A stretch of DNA of 64,000 nucleotides from CAVREM01 sp963728825 (GTDB lineage Bacteria; Acidobacteriota; Vicinamibacteria; Vicinamibacterales; CAVVIG01). This document shows, one piece after another, positions 50,710-59,088 of this stretch. Every line of letters begins with the position of its first letter. Positions within the stretch are counted from its first letter, which is position 1. Location: contig CAVSLA010000004.1 in the NCBI GenBank assembly GCA_963728825.1, positions 1,054,001 to 1,118,000 on the forward strand. The letters are read 5' to 3'. Below the pieces are notes generated by a model, which did not search any database, was not told the origin of the DNA, and saw only the letters and a list, made by a program, of their open reading frames with translations. A program made the translations under genes and the position numbers.

Positions 50710-51578
50710 ATCCTCGCCTGCACGAGATCTTCGAGCATGGCGATGAACGGCGCGGATGTGTTCAGCGATTCGGTCCGTCGGAGCGTGGCGCCCGATCCCT
50801 CCGCCGCGGCGCGGGCCTGCACGTCGATGTCGAAGAGGATCTCGGTGTGATCGCAGACGAAGCCGATCGGGACCACGAGGAATTCCCGCGCTCCCGCCGC
50901 CGCGCGCTCGCGAACGAGGTCGCCGACGTCGGGGCCGATCCAGGGTTCCGGCGTTCGTCCGGCGCTTTGATAGGCCCGCTCGAAACGGGTCAGACCGGCG
51001 CGAGCGGCGACACCCTGCGCCGTCGCCGCCACCTGATCGGCATACGGGTCGCCCGCATCGACCACGCGCTGCGGCAGGCTGTGAGCGGTGAAAATCACCT
51101 CGCACTCTGCGGTCGGCTGGGCGTCTCGTACGCGTTCGGCGAACGCCTGCAGCAGAAGCGGGTGGGTGAAGTACGAAGGCACCGGCACGAGCTGCATCCC
51201 ATCGGACAGCGCCGCGGCCGCGGCACTGTAGTACTTGTCGACGCTCAGCGTGGAAAACTGCGGCGCGAGCGGGATGGCGACCACCCGGTCGACGCCCGCG
51301 CTGCGAAGCTCGTCGAGCGCTTCCTTGATGAAGGGTTTCCAATTGCGCATGCCGACCGCCACCGGGACGTTGCCGCCAAGGCGTGCCCGCAAGGCCTCGG
51401 CTTGCGCCAGCGTCAAGTCGGTCAACGGCGATCGGCCGCCGATTGTTTCGTAGTTGTGGCGCATCTCCTTGACCAGCTCGGGGGACGGCGGTCGACCACC
51501 CCGAACCAGTCGCAGATACTCGGTCATCTCGTCCATCGACGCCGGCGTGCCATGCGCCATGAGCAGGACGCCGGTCAT
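50706..51578 (-). CDS. hemH: Ferrochelatase
   Basis: 290 residues, within the family range on the short side. Contains the active-site His in IFTAHSLPQR and the metal-channel Glu in GFVCDHTEILFDID. The conserved opening LLMAHGTPASMDEM is present. Inserts iron into protoporphyrin IX or coproporphyrin III. Overlaps hemE as ATGA and hemY as GTGA, so the three are translated together. Confidence 0.95.
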   Translation of the reverse strand: MTGVLLMAHGTPASMDEMTEYLRLVRGGRPPSPELVKEMRHNYETIGGRSPLTDLTLAQAEALRARLGGNVPVAVGMRNWKPFIKEALDELRSAGVDRVVAIPLAPQFSTLSVDKYYSAAAAALSDGMQLVPVPSYFTHPLLLQAFAERVRDAQPTAECEVIFTAHSLPQRVVDAGDPYADQVAATAQGVAARAGLTRFERAYQSAGRTPEPWIGPDVGDLVRERAAAGAREFLVVPIGFVCDHTEILFDIDVQARAAAEGSGATLRRTESLNTSAPFIAMLEDLVQARM

Positions 51579-52663
51579 TTCCGGGTCCTCTGATGCACGT
51601 AACGGGCAATGGCCTGGACGTGATCGACCGGCGTCGGCGGAAGAATCCCGTGACCGAGATTGAAAATGTGCCCGGGCCGGCCGGCAGCGCGTTCGAGGAT
51701 GTCGTCGGTTGCCGCGAGGGCGCGGTCGATCGGACCCAGCAGCAACGTCGGATCGAGGTTTCCCTGAATGGCCCGATCGAAGCCGATGCGCTGCCAGGCT
51801 TCGTCGAGCGGTGTACGCCAGTCGGCGCCGATCACGCCACCGCCTGCTTCACGCAGCTCGGCGAGGATCGAACCGGTGCCGACCCCGAAATGGATCGTCG
51901 GCACGTCGAACCTCGCGAGCCCTTCGAAGATCCGCCGGGTGTGCGGCAGGATGAACTCCCGGTAGTCGCCGGCATTGAGAGCCCCGACCCAGGAGTCGAA
52001 GACCTGCACCGCGTCGACGCCGGCCTCGATCTGCGCGGCGAGATAGTCGGTGGTCATGTCCGCGAGACGTTCGCAGAGCCGATGCCACGCCGCGGGGCTG
52101 CCGTACATCAGCGATTTTGTCCGCGCGAAGTTGTTGGAATGACCGCCTTCGATCGCGTATGAGGCGAGCGTGAATGGCGCCCCGGCAAAGCCGATCAGTG
52201 GAATGCGGCCGGCCAGCTCGCGCTGAATGAGACGGATCGCCTCGAAGACGTACGACAGCGCTTCGCGCGGATCGAAGCGGCGCAGCCGATCGATGTCCGC
52301 TTCCGATTCGATCGGGTTGTCAATCGCCGGACCCTCACCGCGAATGAAGTCGAAGGCAATGCCGAGCGGCTCGAGCGGCAGCAGCAGATCGGAAAAGAGA
52401 ATGGCGGCATCGACTTCGATCCGGCGAAGCGGCTGCAACGTCACTTCGGTCGCCAGGTCCGGGGTCCGGCACAGCTCGAGAAGCGAGTAGCGTTCGCGCA
52501 GCGCCCGATACTCGCTCATGTAGCGGCCCGCCTGTCGCATGAACCAGACTGGAGTGGCGTCGACCGGCTGGAGACGACAGGCTTTGAGAAAACGGGAACC
52601 GGGGTCGGTCAGTGCGTCACCTTGAGGAGGTCGCGGGCGAGGGTGACGAGGTCGTCCAGCCAC
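51575..52663 (-). CDS. hemE: Uroporphyrinogen decarboxylase
   Basis: Family signatures PVWFMRQAGRYMSEYRALR (split after YMSEY) and GFAGAPFTLASYAIEGG are intact, as is the substrate Asp in FSDLLLPLEPLGI. Converts uroporphyrinogen III to coproporphyrinogen III. The family-like sequence begins at LTDPGSRFLKACR, that is, about 52612. There a CTG overlaps the stop of the upstream response regulator as CTGA and has AAGG seven bases before it. The only standard in-frame start is GTG at 52663, which adds 17 residues inside the regulator gene. The coordinates use the GTG; a CTG start at 52612 is a serious alternative. Confidence 0.93.
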   Translation of the reverse strand: MAGRPRHPRPRPPQGDALTDPGSRFLKACRLQPVDATPVWFMRQAGRYMSEYRALRERYSLLELCRTPDLATEVTLQPLRRIEVDAAILFSDLLLPLEPLGIAFDFIRGEGPAIDNPIESEADIDRLRRFDPREALSYVFEAIRLIQRELAGRIPLIGFAGAPFTLASYAIEGGHSNNFARTKSLMYGSPAAWHRLCERLADMTTDYLAAQIEAGVDAVQVFDSWVGALNAGDYREFILPHTRRIFEGLARFDVPTIHFGVGTGSILAELREAGGGVIGADWRTPLDEAWQRIGFDRAIQGNLDPTLLLGPIDRALAATDDILERAAGRPGHIFNLGHGILPPTPVDHVQAIARYVHQRTRK

Positions 52664-53010
52664 AACGGCTTGAACTTCACTTCGGCACCCAGCTCGCGCA
52701 ATTCGGCCGCCATCTCCTCGTCCATGAAGTAATCACCGGTGACGATCGCGACAGGCGTATCCCGGCGTTCACCGTCTGCCCTAAGGCGGCGAAGAAACCG
52801 AAGCCCATCGACGAGCGGCATCCGCAGGTCCAGGATTATGGCGTCGGGGTGGCTGACGGAGGCTTCTTGGAGTCCCAGTTCACCGTTGCTGGCGGTTCGG
52901 ACGTCGTACCCTTCGAGCCTGAGCATCCGGGCGAAAGTCGTTGTGACCCCTACGTCGTCGTCCACGATGAGAATTACGGAAGTGTCTCGCTCGGCATCGA
53001 GAGCCGGCAT
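52609..53010 (-). CDS. Single-domain response regulator preceding the heme genes
   Basis: 133 residues: acidic pair ILIVDDDVGVTTTFARML, Asp in AIILDLRMPLVDGL, Thr in VAIVTGDYFM, Lys in VKFKPLWLDD. No output domain. It is overlapped by hemE, so it is probably co-transcribed with it. The CTGTTA-TTG-TAACAG inverted repeat at 53013-53027 covers its -10 region. Confidence 0.92.
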   Translation of the reverse strand: MPALDAERDTSVILIVDDDVGVTTTFARMLRLEGYDVRTASNGELGLQEASVSHPDAIILDLRMPLVDGLRFLRRLRADGERRDTPVAIVTGDYFMDEEMAAELRELGAEVKFKPLWLDDLVTLARDLLKVTH

Positions 53011-53012
53011 AC

Positions 53013-53027
53013 CTGTTATTGTAACAG
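53013..53027 (-). promoter_or_regulatory. -10 element inside an inverted repeat, before the response regulator-heme unit
   Basis: CTGTTA (53013-53018) and TAACAG (53022-53027) form a perfect inverted repeat. On the minus strand it contains TACAAT (53018-53023), seven bases before the ATG at 53010. This could be an operator placed over the promoter of a leaderless message. No clear -35 is seen. Confidence 0.55.
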
Positions 53028-53172
53028 ACGAGGCAGTTTACCGGCCGGCGCCGAAAAAGCCGTGCTACACTTTCGGGTTTAACGAGAACCAGTTTGGCAA
53101 CCGTAGAGGGCCGGGTTTGCCGGCTCGGGGCCTGCCCCTGAGGGCCACTACCGGGTGCCGGGAGGCGTTTGG

Positions 53173-53742
53173 GTGAGCCCCATCCTGGTCCGGCCTGTCC
53201 GCGAACAGCTCGAGCACGACCGCATCATCCGGTTGCTTCACGCCAAGAGCCGCCGGCGCTTCGAAGCCGGCATGAATCCCGGCATCGAGCGCAATGTCGC
53301 CGTCGGGGTTGGAGCCGCTTCGGTTTACCCCGACGTCGTTCTTCAATCCCAGGAACGCGGGCGGAAGCTGCAAGGCATTGTCGAGGTGGAGACCGGCGAG
53401 TCGGTCAATCACCTCGAGGCGCTCGCACAGTGGGCGCACTTCGCAAAGCTGCGTGCTCCGTTTCATCTGTACGTTCCTTCCGGAATGGTCGACGTCGCGC
53501 GTCGCTTGTGTGAAGACAATCAGATCGTCGTCAGCGAGATCTGGAGTTATCACACGATCGGTGACGAGGTGCGATTCACTCTCGTGCACAGGACGCGCGA
53601 AGCGGCGCCCAAGGCTCGCGATGTCACCACGCCACGGCGGAAAGCGGCGCCGCCGGCAAAACGATCGGTGAGGGCGGCAGGCAAGCCGGCCCAGAAGCGA
53701 TCGGTCAAGAAGGCCGCGCCGCGCCGCCAGAAGCGTCGGTAG
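53173..53742 (+). CDS. PD-(D/E)XK-like protein with a Lys/Arg-rich tail
   Basis: 189 residues from GTG with GGGAGG seven bases upstream. The core has the strand order of a PD-(D/E)XK nuclease: SVYPDVVLQSQERGRKLQGI, then VEVETGESVNHLEAL, with Pro-Asp then Glu-x-Glu instead of the usual Glu-x-Lys. The C-terminal 60 residues are extremely basic with Ala/Pro (AAPPAKRSVRAAGKPAQKRS), a histone-like tail suited to DNA binding. No named family recognised. It is followed after four bases by another Arg-rich gene. Confidence 0.6.
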   Translation: MSPILVRPVREQLEHDRIIRLLHAKSRRRFEAGMNPGIERNVAVGVGAASVYPDVVLQSQERGRKLQGIVEVETGESVNHLEALAQWAHFAKLRAPFHLYVPSGMVDVARRLCEDNQIVVSEIWSYHTIGDEVRFTLVHRTREAAPKARDVTTPRRKAAPPAKRSVRAAGKPAQKRSVKKAAPRRQKRR

Positions 53743-53745
53743 CAC

Positions 53746-54450
53746 GTGCCGTTCGTCCGCTTCTCTCGTGACAGGCGCGGCTACGAACACGTGTATCTGA
53801 TCGAACCTGTCAAAGAACGCGGGCGATCCCGTGTGCTCTACTGGTTTCGCACCCCGCCCGGCGTCAAGGTCGGCCGGAACCCATTCGATGCCGCGACGCA
53901 GCGGGTGCTCGAACAACAAAACCCGGATGTGCACTTCGACTGGGCGCAGATCGTCGCGGCAAAGCCGCCCCCTGTCGCACCGGTGGAATCGTGGCGCGAG
54001 AAACGCCGCGTGGAGCGGGCGATCAAGAAAGCTCGAGCCTCCGAAACGATTGAGACGGAGACCCCCGAAGGTCGGGTGCTGGATGACGACGAGACGCCGC
54101 CACTGGTTGAGCTTCAGGAGACTAACCCTCCTGACATCGGCGACGTTGTACCCCTCGACACGGCTGCGCTGCTCGACCCTGATCCGGTAAGTGGGGACGA
54201 GGCACCCCACCACGAATTCGTGACGCGGAGCAGTGACGGCTCCGGGGACAACGTGCCAGGACCGCCAACAGATAACGTCACCGGCCCCGTCCCAGGGGGA
54301 TTGCCCGAAGGCGAACGGCGGAGAAAAAGGCGCCGGAGACGCCGGGGGCGCCGGCGCCCGGGTGAGCCAGTCCAGCCGGCCTCGACGGCGCCCGGCAACG
54401 GCTCTTTGGATCCGCCCGTTGCCGATGATGAAACGTCTAATGATGGGTAG
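53746..54450 (+). CDS. Protein of unknown function with an Arg-rich block
   Basis: 234 residues from GTG. The first 90 residues form a compact domain (FVRFSRDRRGYEHVYLIEPV, VLYWFRTPPGVKVGRNPFD). The remainder is disordered and acidic, and then comes a block of about 15 arginines and lysines (GERRRKRRRRRRGRRRPGEP). It directly follows the PD-(D/E)XK-like gene and shares its basic character, so the pair may act together on nucleic acid. No family recognised. Confidence 0.6.
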   Translation: MPFVRFSRDRRGYEHVYLIEPVKERGRSRVLYWFRTPPGVKVGRNPFDAATQRVLEQQNPDVHFDWAQIVAAKPPPVAPVESWREKRRVERAIKKARASETIETETPEGRVLDDDETPPLVELQETNPPDIGDVVPLDTAALLDPDPVSGDEAPHHEFVTRSSDGSGDNVPGPPTDNVTGPVPGGLPEGERRRKRRRRRRGRRRPGEPVQPASTAPGNGSLDPPVADDETSNDG

Positions 54451-54487
54451 CCACCGGCGGCGGGCCGCGTGGCATAATCAGGCTGCT

Positions 54488-55780
54488 ATGAGTTGGAAAT
54501 TCAACGGTTTCGGGTCGGCGGCCGCACTGGTGCTCCTGTCGGCGGGGCTCGTGGCTCAGGAGCCGCAGCGCCCGACGTTCACCGTGCGCATCGATGCGGT
54601 CAACATGGACGTCATCGTCAAGGACTCGGGCGGACGATTCGTGCCCGACCTCAAGAAAGAAGACTTCGAGGTCTACGAAGACGGCGTGAAGCAGGACGTC
54701 ACGTCAATGACGATGAGCTATGGCGGGCGCGTAACCAACGTGCTGGAGGCGCCGCCTCCGCCGACGCCGGAAGGCATCCTCCTGCCGCCGCGCCGGGCCG
54801 TGAACGACACGTCCGGTCGGATCTTCATCTTCTTCGTCGACGACCTGCATCTGCAGTTCCAGCAATCGGGACGTGTCCGTCAGCTGTTCGAGAAGATCTC
54901 GAAGCTGCTGATCCACGAGGGCGATCTGTTCGGCATCGTCTCGAGTGGGCCGTCGTCCATTTCGGTCGACATGACCTACGACAAGAAGCGGCTCGACGAG
55001 GCGATCAAGAAGATTCACGGGGACGGCCTCAAGCCGAGCGAGATCATTCAGCGATCGGGCGGCACCGAGGGGCCGACCGAGCTGCGTCACCGGGCTCATG
55101 TCGCGTTTTCAACGATGCTCGAAGCGCTGGCGAATCTCGAGAAGGTCACCAATCGGCGCAAGGCGCTGGTCTGGGTGAGCGAGGGCTACGACTTCAACCC
55201 CTTCCAGGACTCGCGCTATGGTCTGCACCGGCCCGATTCACCGTTCCTGCAGAACATGTCGAACCAGATGCACAACAATCTGCAGAATCAGGACGATCCC
55301 AACGCGCAGCCGCAGCTCGATCCCCTGGTCCAGAGCCTGAAGCAGTCAGAAACCTTCAGCGATGCGGATCTGGCCTACGAGCTGAGCGAGATTACGCGCG
55401 CCGCGAACCGCGCGAACACGACGATCTATTCAATTGATCCGCGTGGTCTCGTCGCAGGACAGGACATCGACGAACCGGTCGATCCCCAGGAGTGGGGCGA
55501 GCACCTGCGCAAGTCGCAGGACACGATGCGCGTGCTCGCCGATGACACCGGCGGCATCGCGGTGGTCAATCAGAACGACTTCGATCGCGCGCTGAAGCGG
55601 ATCGACGCCGACTCGAGCGATTACTACATCCTCGGGTATTACTCGAGCAACCCGGATCCGACGCACCGGCGTCGGAAGGTCGAGGTGAAGGTGCTGCGCG
55701 ACGGACTCGATGTCTTCACGCGGACCGAGTACCTGGTGCTCAGACCCCCGCCGCGGCCCGTGTCGAGCTCGCGTCAGTAG
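54488..55780 (+). CDS. VWFA-domain exported protein (TIGR03436 type)
   Basis: 430 residues. Signal peptide (GSAAALVLLSAGLVAQ). Opening FTVRIDAVNMDVIVKDSGGR and KKEDFEVYEDGVKQDVT are family hallmarks. The VWFA-like core starts RIFIFFVDDLHLQF and includes ALVWVSEGYDF. The end DYYILGYYSSNPDPTHRRRK is typical. Predicted periplasmic or secreted, unknown function. CATAAT nine bases before the ATG is a likely -10. Its 3' end overlaps the methyltransferase gene by 41 bases, tail to tail. Confidence 0.92.
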   Translation: MSWKFNGFGSAAALVLLSAGLVAQEPQRPTFTVRIDAVNMDVIVKDSGGRFVPDLKKEDFEVYEDGVKQDVTSMTMSYGGRVTNVLEAPPPPTPEGILLPPRRAVNDTSGRIFIFFVDDLHLQFQQSGRVRQLFEKISKLLIHEGDLFGIVSSGPSSISVDMTYDKKRLDEAIKKIHGDGLKPSEIIQRSGGTEGPTELRHRAHVAFSTMLEALANLEKVTNRRKALVWVSEGYDFNPFQDSRYGLHRPDSPFLQNMSNQMHNNLQNQDDPNAQPQLDPLVQSLKQSETFSDADLAYELSEITRAANRANTTIYSIDPRGLVAGQDIDEPVDPQEWGEHLRKSQDTMRVLADDTGGIAVVNQNDFDRALKRIDADSSDYYILGYYSSNPDPTHRRRKVEVKVLRDGLDVFTRTEYLVLRPPPRPVSSSRQ

Positions 55781-56696
55781 CGCGCAACCCTGCCTTGCGC
55801 ATCCGCGCGGCTCCCCGTTCGGGGAGTCCGCGGGTGCCCTTGACGTCCTCGGTCCGCTGGACCGCTTCTTTCAGATACGCCTCGTCGATTTCCGAGCCGA
55901 CGAAATCGATACCCAGTCGCGCACAGGCAACCGCGGTGCTGCCCAGGCCTGTAAACGGATCCATCGCCGTTTCGATGCGGGAAAGGCCGTGGAGCTTGAG
56001 GCACTGTTCGGGAAGGCGGGACGGGAACGTCGCGGGATGAGGGCGATCGCGATCACGCCGCTGGATGGTCTCGTACGGGATGAACCAGGTGTTGCCGCGG
56101 CAGCGGACACCATCGGCGGCCGCGCGCCAGCGTGCGACGTTGGATTGATCCTGATAAGGGACGCCGAGCGCCAGCCGATCGACCGTCGTGGCGCCATCCG
56201 GGGTGAAGTGAAAGATGAACTCGTGGCAGTCGTTGAGGTAGCGATCGCTGTTGATGGGCTTGTAGTGGCCCACCGCGAGGTCGCGGGTCAGGCCGGCGGC
56301 CGCGCCAGCGGAGTTCCGATCGATGGCGATCGACTTGATCCAGTGAATGATGTTCTGGAGACGCAGCCGGGTCCGCACGGCCTGCGCGACGTCGAGTGCG
56401 GTCCAGGGATCGGTCGGCCTCGCGCCCACGTTCAGGAACAGGGAGCCGTTGGGCCTCAGGACGCGGGTCGCCGCTGCCACCCAGGCGTCCGTCCACTGGA
56501 GGTACTCCGAAGGGGACAGCGTGTCCTGATACCGGCTGTAGCGGATCCCCAAATTGTAGGGGGGCGACGTGACGATGACGTCAATACTGTGAGCCTTGAG
56601 CTGATTGAAGACCTCGACGCAGTCGCCCAGGTAGAAGCGGCTCGTGTTCCCGCCGGTGGTCCGGACGACGCGGTATGGTTTGGGGAGGACTGGCAT
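55740..56696 (-). CDS. Orphan DNA methyltransferase (N4-cytosine/N6-adenine type)
   Basis: 318 residues. The catalytic motif TSPPYNLG is at residues 43-50 and the AdoMet-binding motif DPFTGLGSTAVACARLG follows near residue 250, the beta-class order. SPPY is more common in N4-cytosine and N6-adenine enzymes of this class. No restriction enzyme, helicase or specificity subunit is nearby, so it is probably an orphan regulatory methyltransferase. The target sequence is unknown. Confidence 0.9.
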   Translation of the reverse strand: MPVLPKPYRVVRTTGGNTSRFYLGDCVEVFNQLKAHSIDVIVTSPPYNLGIRYSRYQDTLSPSEYLQWTDAWVAAATRVLRPNGSLFLNVGARPTDPWTALDVAQAVRTRLRLQNIIHWIKSIAIDRNSAGAAAGLTRDLAVGHYKPINSDRYLNDCHEFIFHFTPDGATTVDRLALGVPYQDQSNVARWRAAADGVRCRGNTWFIPYETIQRRDRDRPHPATFPSRLPEQCLKLHGLSRIETAMDPFTGLGSTAVACARLGIDFVGSEIDEAYLKEAVQRTEDVKGTRGLPERGAARMRKAGLRATDASSTRAAAGV

Positions 56697-56808
56697 ACGC
56701 CAGTAATTTCGGTCGCGGGCGGTGTGTTCGTTAATGGGTCACGGCGGCCACGGGGTTGTGGCCTTTTGGTCACACCTCGGCGTTACGCCCGAAACGGGGG
56801 CCGAGGGG

Positions 56809-57018
56809 CTACGACGCTTTGGACGCCAGAGGAATGGGCGCCGCGACGGCATAGCGCTCGGCAACAACCGTGTGATTGCGCCGGTGGCTATGACTGCCGC
56901 AGGTTTTTCCCTTTTCCTCGACGTAAGTGACTTCGCGGCTGGTGGCCACTTCGCGGTAACGGCCAACGACGCAGCCGCAGGCGAGAGTAGTGAATCCGAG
57001 AAGTCGTACGAGACTCAT
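56809..57018 (-). CDS. Small lipoprotein-like protein
   Basis: 69 residues with a short hydrophobic N-terminus ending LACGC, a possible lipobox, then strands (EVTYVEEKGKTCGSHSHRRN). GAGGG precedes the ATG. The Cys-Gly-Ser-His-Ser-His run could bind metal. No family known. Confidence 0.5.
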   Translation of the reverse strand: MSLVRLLGFTTLACGCVVGRYREVATSREVTYVEEKGKTCGSHSHRRNHTVVAERYAVAAPIPLASKAS

Positions 57019-57209
57019 AAAGCCCTCAATACTATTGTCCTGGTTGTGAGCAAACTCTGTACCGCAGAGTCGGATCGAGCGTGAGCAACGGCGCCGGGCG
57101 CTTTCTCTGGATCTTGTGTCGTGGCGGGCGCGCCGACCAGGATCAGAAATCCTGACTTTCTCTGCCTCTTTGGATTTTTCCTTCGTTGTTTTGGATATGG
57201 TCGATCGTC

Positions 57210-59072
57210 ATGAGCGTCAACGTCGTCGCCGATCCTGACCGAATCGAGGCACTCGTACGAGGCGTCGACGACGAATGGCTGCACTTCACACGACCGTCCA
57301 TGGTCATTCAGACGTACGAAGTGACAAATGTCGTCACGACGATTGCCACGATTGAGCAGTTGGCCATCGAGCGCCGCGCACATGCTGTCGGATTCCTGAC
57401 CTATGAGGCCGGCGGCGCCTTCGGTCTGCGCACTCACCATCCGCGTGCTGATCTCCCCGTCGCCTGGTTCGCGACCTTCGACACCGCGCCGACCCCGCTC
57501 CGACACATGTCGGAGTGGTGTCCGACCTGTGTCCGACCTGTGCCAGATCAGGGTCAGAGCGGTGTCAGAGCGGTGTCGGAGCGAGGTTGGAGCGAGGTCG
57601 GACATCTGTCGGAGTGGTGTCCGAGCACTGACGACCGTTACACCCTCGGTCCGCTGGCCGCGACGCTGACCCGCGCCCAGTTCGATCAGGCGTTTGCCCG
57701 CATCAAGGCCCACCTCGCCGACGGTGACACCTATCAGGTGAATTACACATTTCGCCTGGACGCCAGGTTCGCCGGCGACCCCCGAGCACTGTTCGCTGAC
57801 CTGGTCGGCTCCCAGCAGGGACGCTACGCGGCGTTCATTCGTCTGGGTGATGTGGCGATCTGCTCCGCATCTCCAGAGCTCTTCTTCCGCCGGACCGCCC
57901 GACAACTGACGGCGCGGCCGATGAAAGGCACCACCCGGCGCGGTCGCACGCTGGCGGAAGACTACGCCCGCCGCGACCTGTTGCGCTCGTCACCCAAGGA
58001 GCGGGCAGAGAACGTGATGATCGTCGACATGATGCGCAACGACCTGGGACGGGTGGCCGAGGTCGGTACCGTACATGTTCCCGAGTTGCTCACCGCCGAG
58101 CGCTACCCGACGCTGTGGCAGATGACCTCCTCGGTTGCCGCCGAAACCGATGCCCCGCTCGACCGAATCTTCGCCGCCCTGCACCCATCCGCTTCGGTGA
58201 CGGGTGCGCCGAAAGTCAGAACGATGGAGCTCCTGACCGAGCTCGAGCCCGAACCGCGCGGCATCTATGCGGGCGCGATTGGCTACGTCGCACCAGGTGG
58301 CGACGCCCAGTTCAACGTCGCCATCCGCACCGCGGTCGTCGACGAAACGCGCGGAACGGTGTCCTTCGGCGTCGGCAGCGGGATCGTCTGGGACTCGAAA
58401 TCGGCCGGTGAATATGACGAGTGCCTGCTGAAAGCCGCGGTGCTTGGCCGCGTGCCCCCGAACTTCGAGCTCCTCGAAACGATGAGGTGGACAGCCGATG
58501 GCGGGTTTTTCCTTCTCGACCGCCATATGCGACGAGTAGGGGAGTCTGCTGAGTACTTCGGTTTTCCGTGCGATCGCGAAGCCATCCGCGAACGATTGAC
58601 GATGGCCATTTCGGGAGCCGCACAGCCGCTTCGCGTGCGGCTCCTCCTCTCGGCTGACGGCGGGATAAGGGTCGAGCGCTACGCACTGGTGCCAACTGAG
58701 GGAGCTCTGCGAACTGCGCTATCGACCGGGCCTATCGATCGCGAAGACGCGTTTCTGTACCACAAGACCACCAACCGTGGCGTGTACGAGCGCGCCCGGA
58801 AGCCCGGTCTCGACGAAGTGATTCTCTGGAACCAGGCGGGTCAGGTGACTGAGGCGACGTTCGGCAATGTGGTGGTGGAACGAGGTGCCGAACGGGTGAC
58901 GCCGCCAGTGGAGTGCGGTCTGCTTGCCGGGACGTTCCGTGCCGACCTCCTCGACCGCGGAGCCATTCGTGAGGGCATCGTGTCCAAAGAGGAGCTCCTG
59001 GCGGCTGATCGATTCTGGATAATCAATTCGGTGCAGGAGTGGCGTTCAGCCATGCTGGTGGACGAAACATGA
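57210..59072 (+). CDS. pabB: PabB-PabC fusion: aminodeoxychorismate synthase component I with 4-amino-4-deoxychorismate lyase
   Basis: 620 residues. Residues about 150-420 are the chorismate-utilising domain (LADGDTYQVNYTFRL, the catalytic-lysine region ARPMKGTTRRGRTLAEDYA, VDMMRNDLGRVAEVGTV, GVGSGIVWDSK). Residues about 425-620 are a class IV PLP fold (ETMRWTADGGFFLLDRHMRR, LYHKTTNRGVYERARKPGLD with the PLP Lys, TEATFGNVVVE). Makes 4-aminobenzoate for folate. Residues about 100-140 are an odd insertion coded by an 11-bp tandem repeat (57508-57628), within the region before the conserved chorismate domain. An amidotransferase (PabA) is not in the window. Confidence 0.95.
   Translation: MSVNVVADPDRIEALVRGVDDEWLHFTRPSMVIQTYEVTNVVTTIATIEQLAIERRAHAVGFLTYEAGGAFGLRTHHPRADLPVAWFATFDTAPTPLRHMSEWCPTCVRPVPDQGQSGVRAVSERGWSEVGHLSEWCPSTDDRYTLGPLAATLTRAQFDQAFARIKAHLADGDTYQVNYTFRLDARFAGDPRALFADLVGSQQGRYAAFIRLGDVAICSASPELFFRRTARQLTARPMKGTTRRGRTLAEDYARRDLLRSSPKERAENVMIVDMMRNDLGRVAEVGTVHVPELLTAERYPTLWQMTSSVAAETDAPLDRIFAALHPSASVTGAPKVRTMELLTELEPEPRGIYAGAIGYVAPGGDAQFNVAIRTAVVDETRGTVSFGVGSGIVWDSKSAGEYDECLLKAAVLGRVPPNFELLETMRWTADGGFFLLDRHMRRVGESAEYFGFPCDREAIRERLTMAISGAAQPLRVRLLLSADGGIRVERYALVPTEGALRTALSTGPIDREDAFLYHKTTNRGVYERARKPGLDEVILWNQAGQVTEATFGNVVVERGAERVTPPVECGLLAGTFRADLLDRGAIREGIVSKEELLAADRFWIINSVQEWRSAMLVDET
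57508..57628. repeat. Eleven tandem copies of an 11-bp unit inside pabB
   Basis: Units such as TGTCGGAGTGG, TGTCCGACCTG (twice), GGTCAGAGCGG, TGTCAGAGCGG, TGTCGGAGCGA and GGTCGGACATC follow one another without a gap. The period of 11 is not divisible by three, so successive units are read in all frames and three units give 11 residues. The first and tenth units are identical. The left edge also carries a palindrome CTCCGACA-CA-TGTCGGAG. The total length of 121 bp keeps the enzyme in frame here. Confidence 0.85.
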
Positions 59073-59088
59073 CAAGATTCACACGGCC

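Noticed and set aside
49300..51609. A 769-codon frame joining hemY with upstream sequence
   Set aside because: The upstream 300 codons are the shadow of hemH. The GTG at 50709, overlapping the hemH stop, is the proper start.
56745..56764. GGCCAC-loop-GTGGCC followed by TTTT, like a terminator on the plus strand
   Set aside because: No plus-strand gene ends before it within reach and the stem is only six bases. I did not list it.
57508..57628. CRISPR-like array
   Set aside because: Units are contiguous, 11 bp long and lack spacers. There is no cas gene in the window.
57015..57905. Minus-strand frame with repeated LRHRSDT phrases
   Set aside because: This is the reverse reading of the 11-bp repeat in pabB, not a gene.
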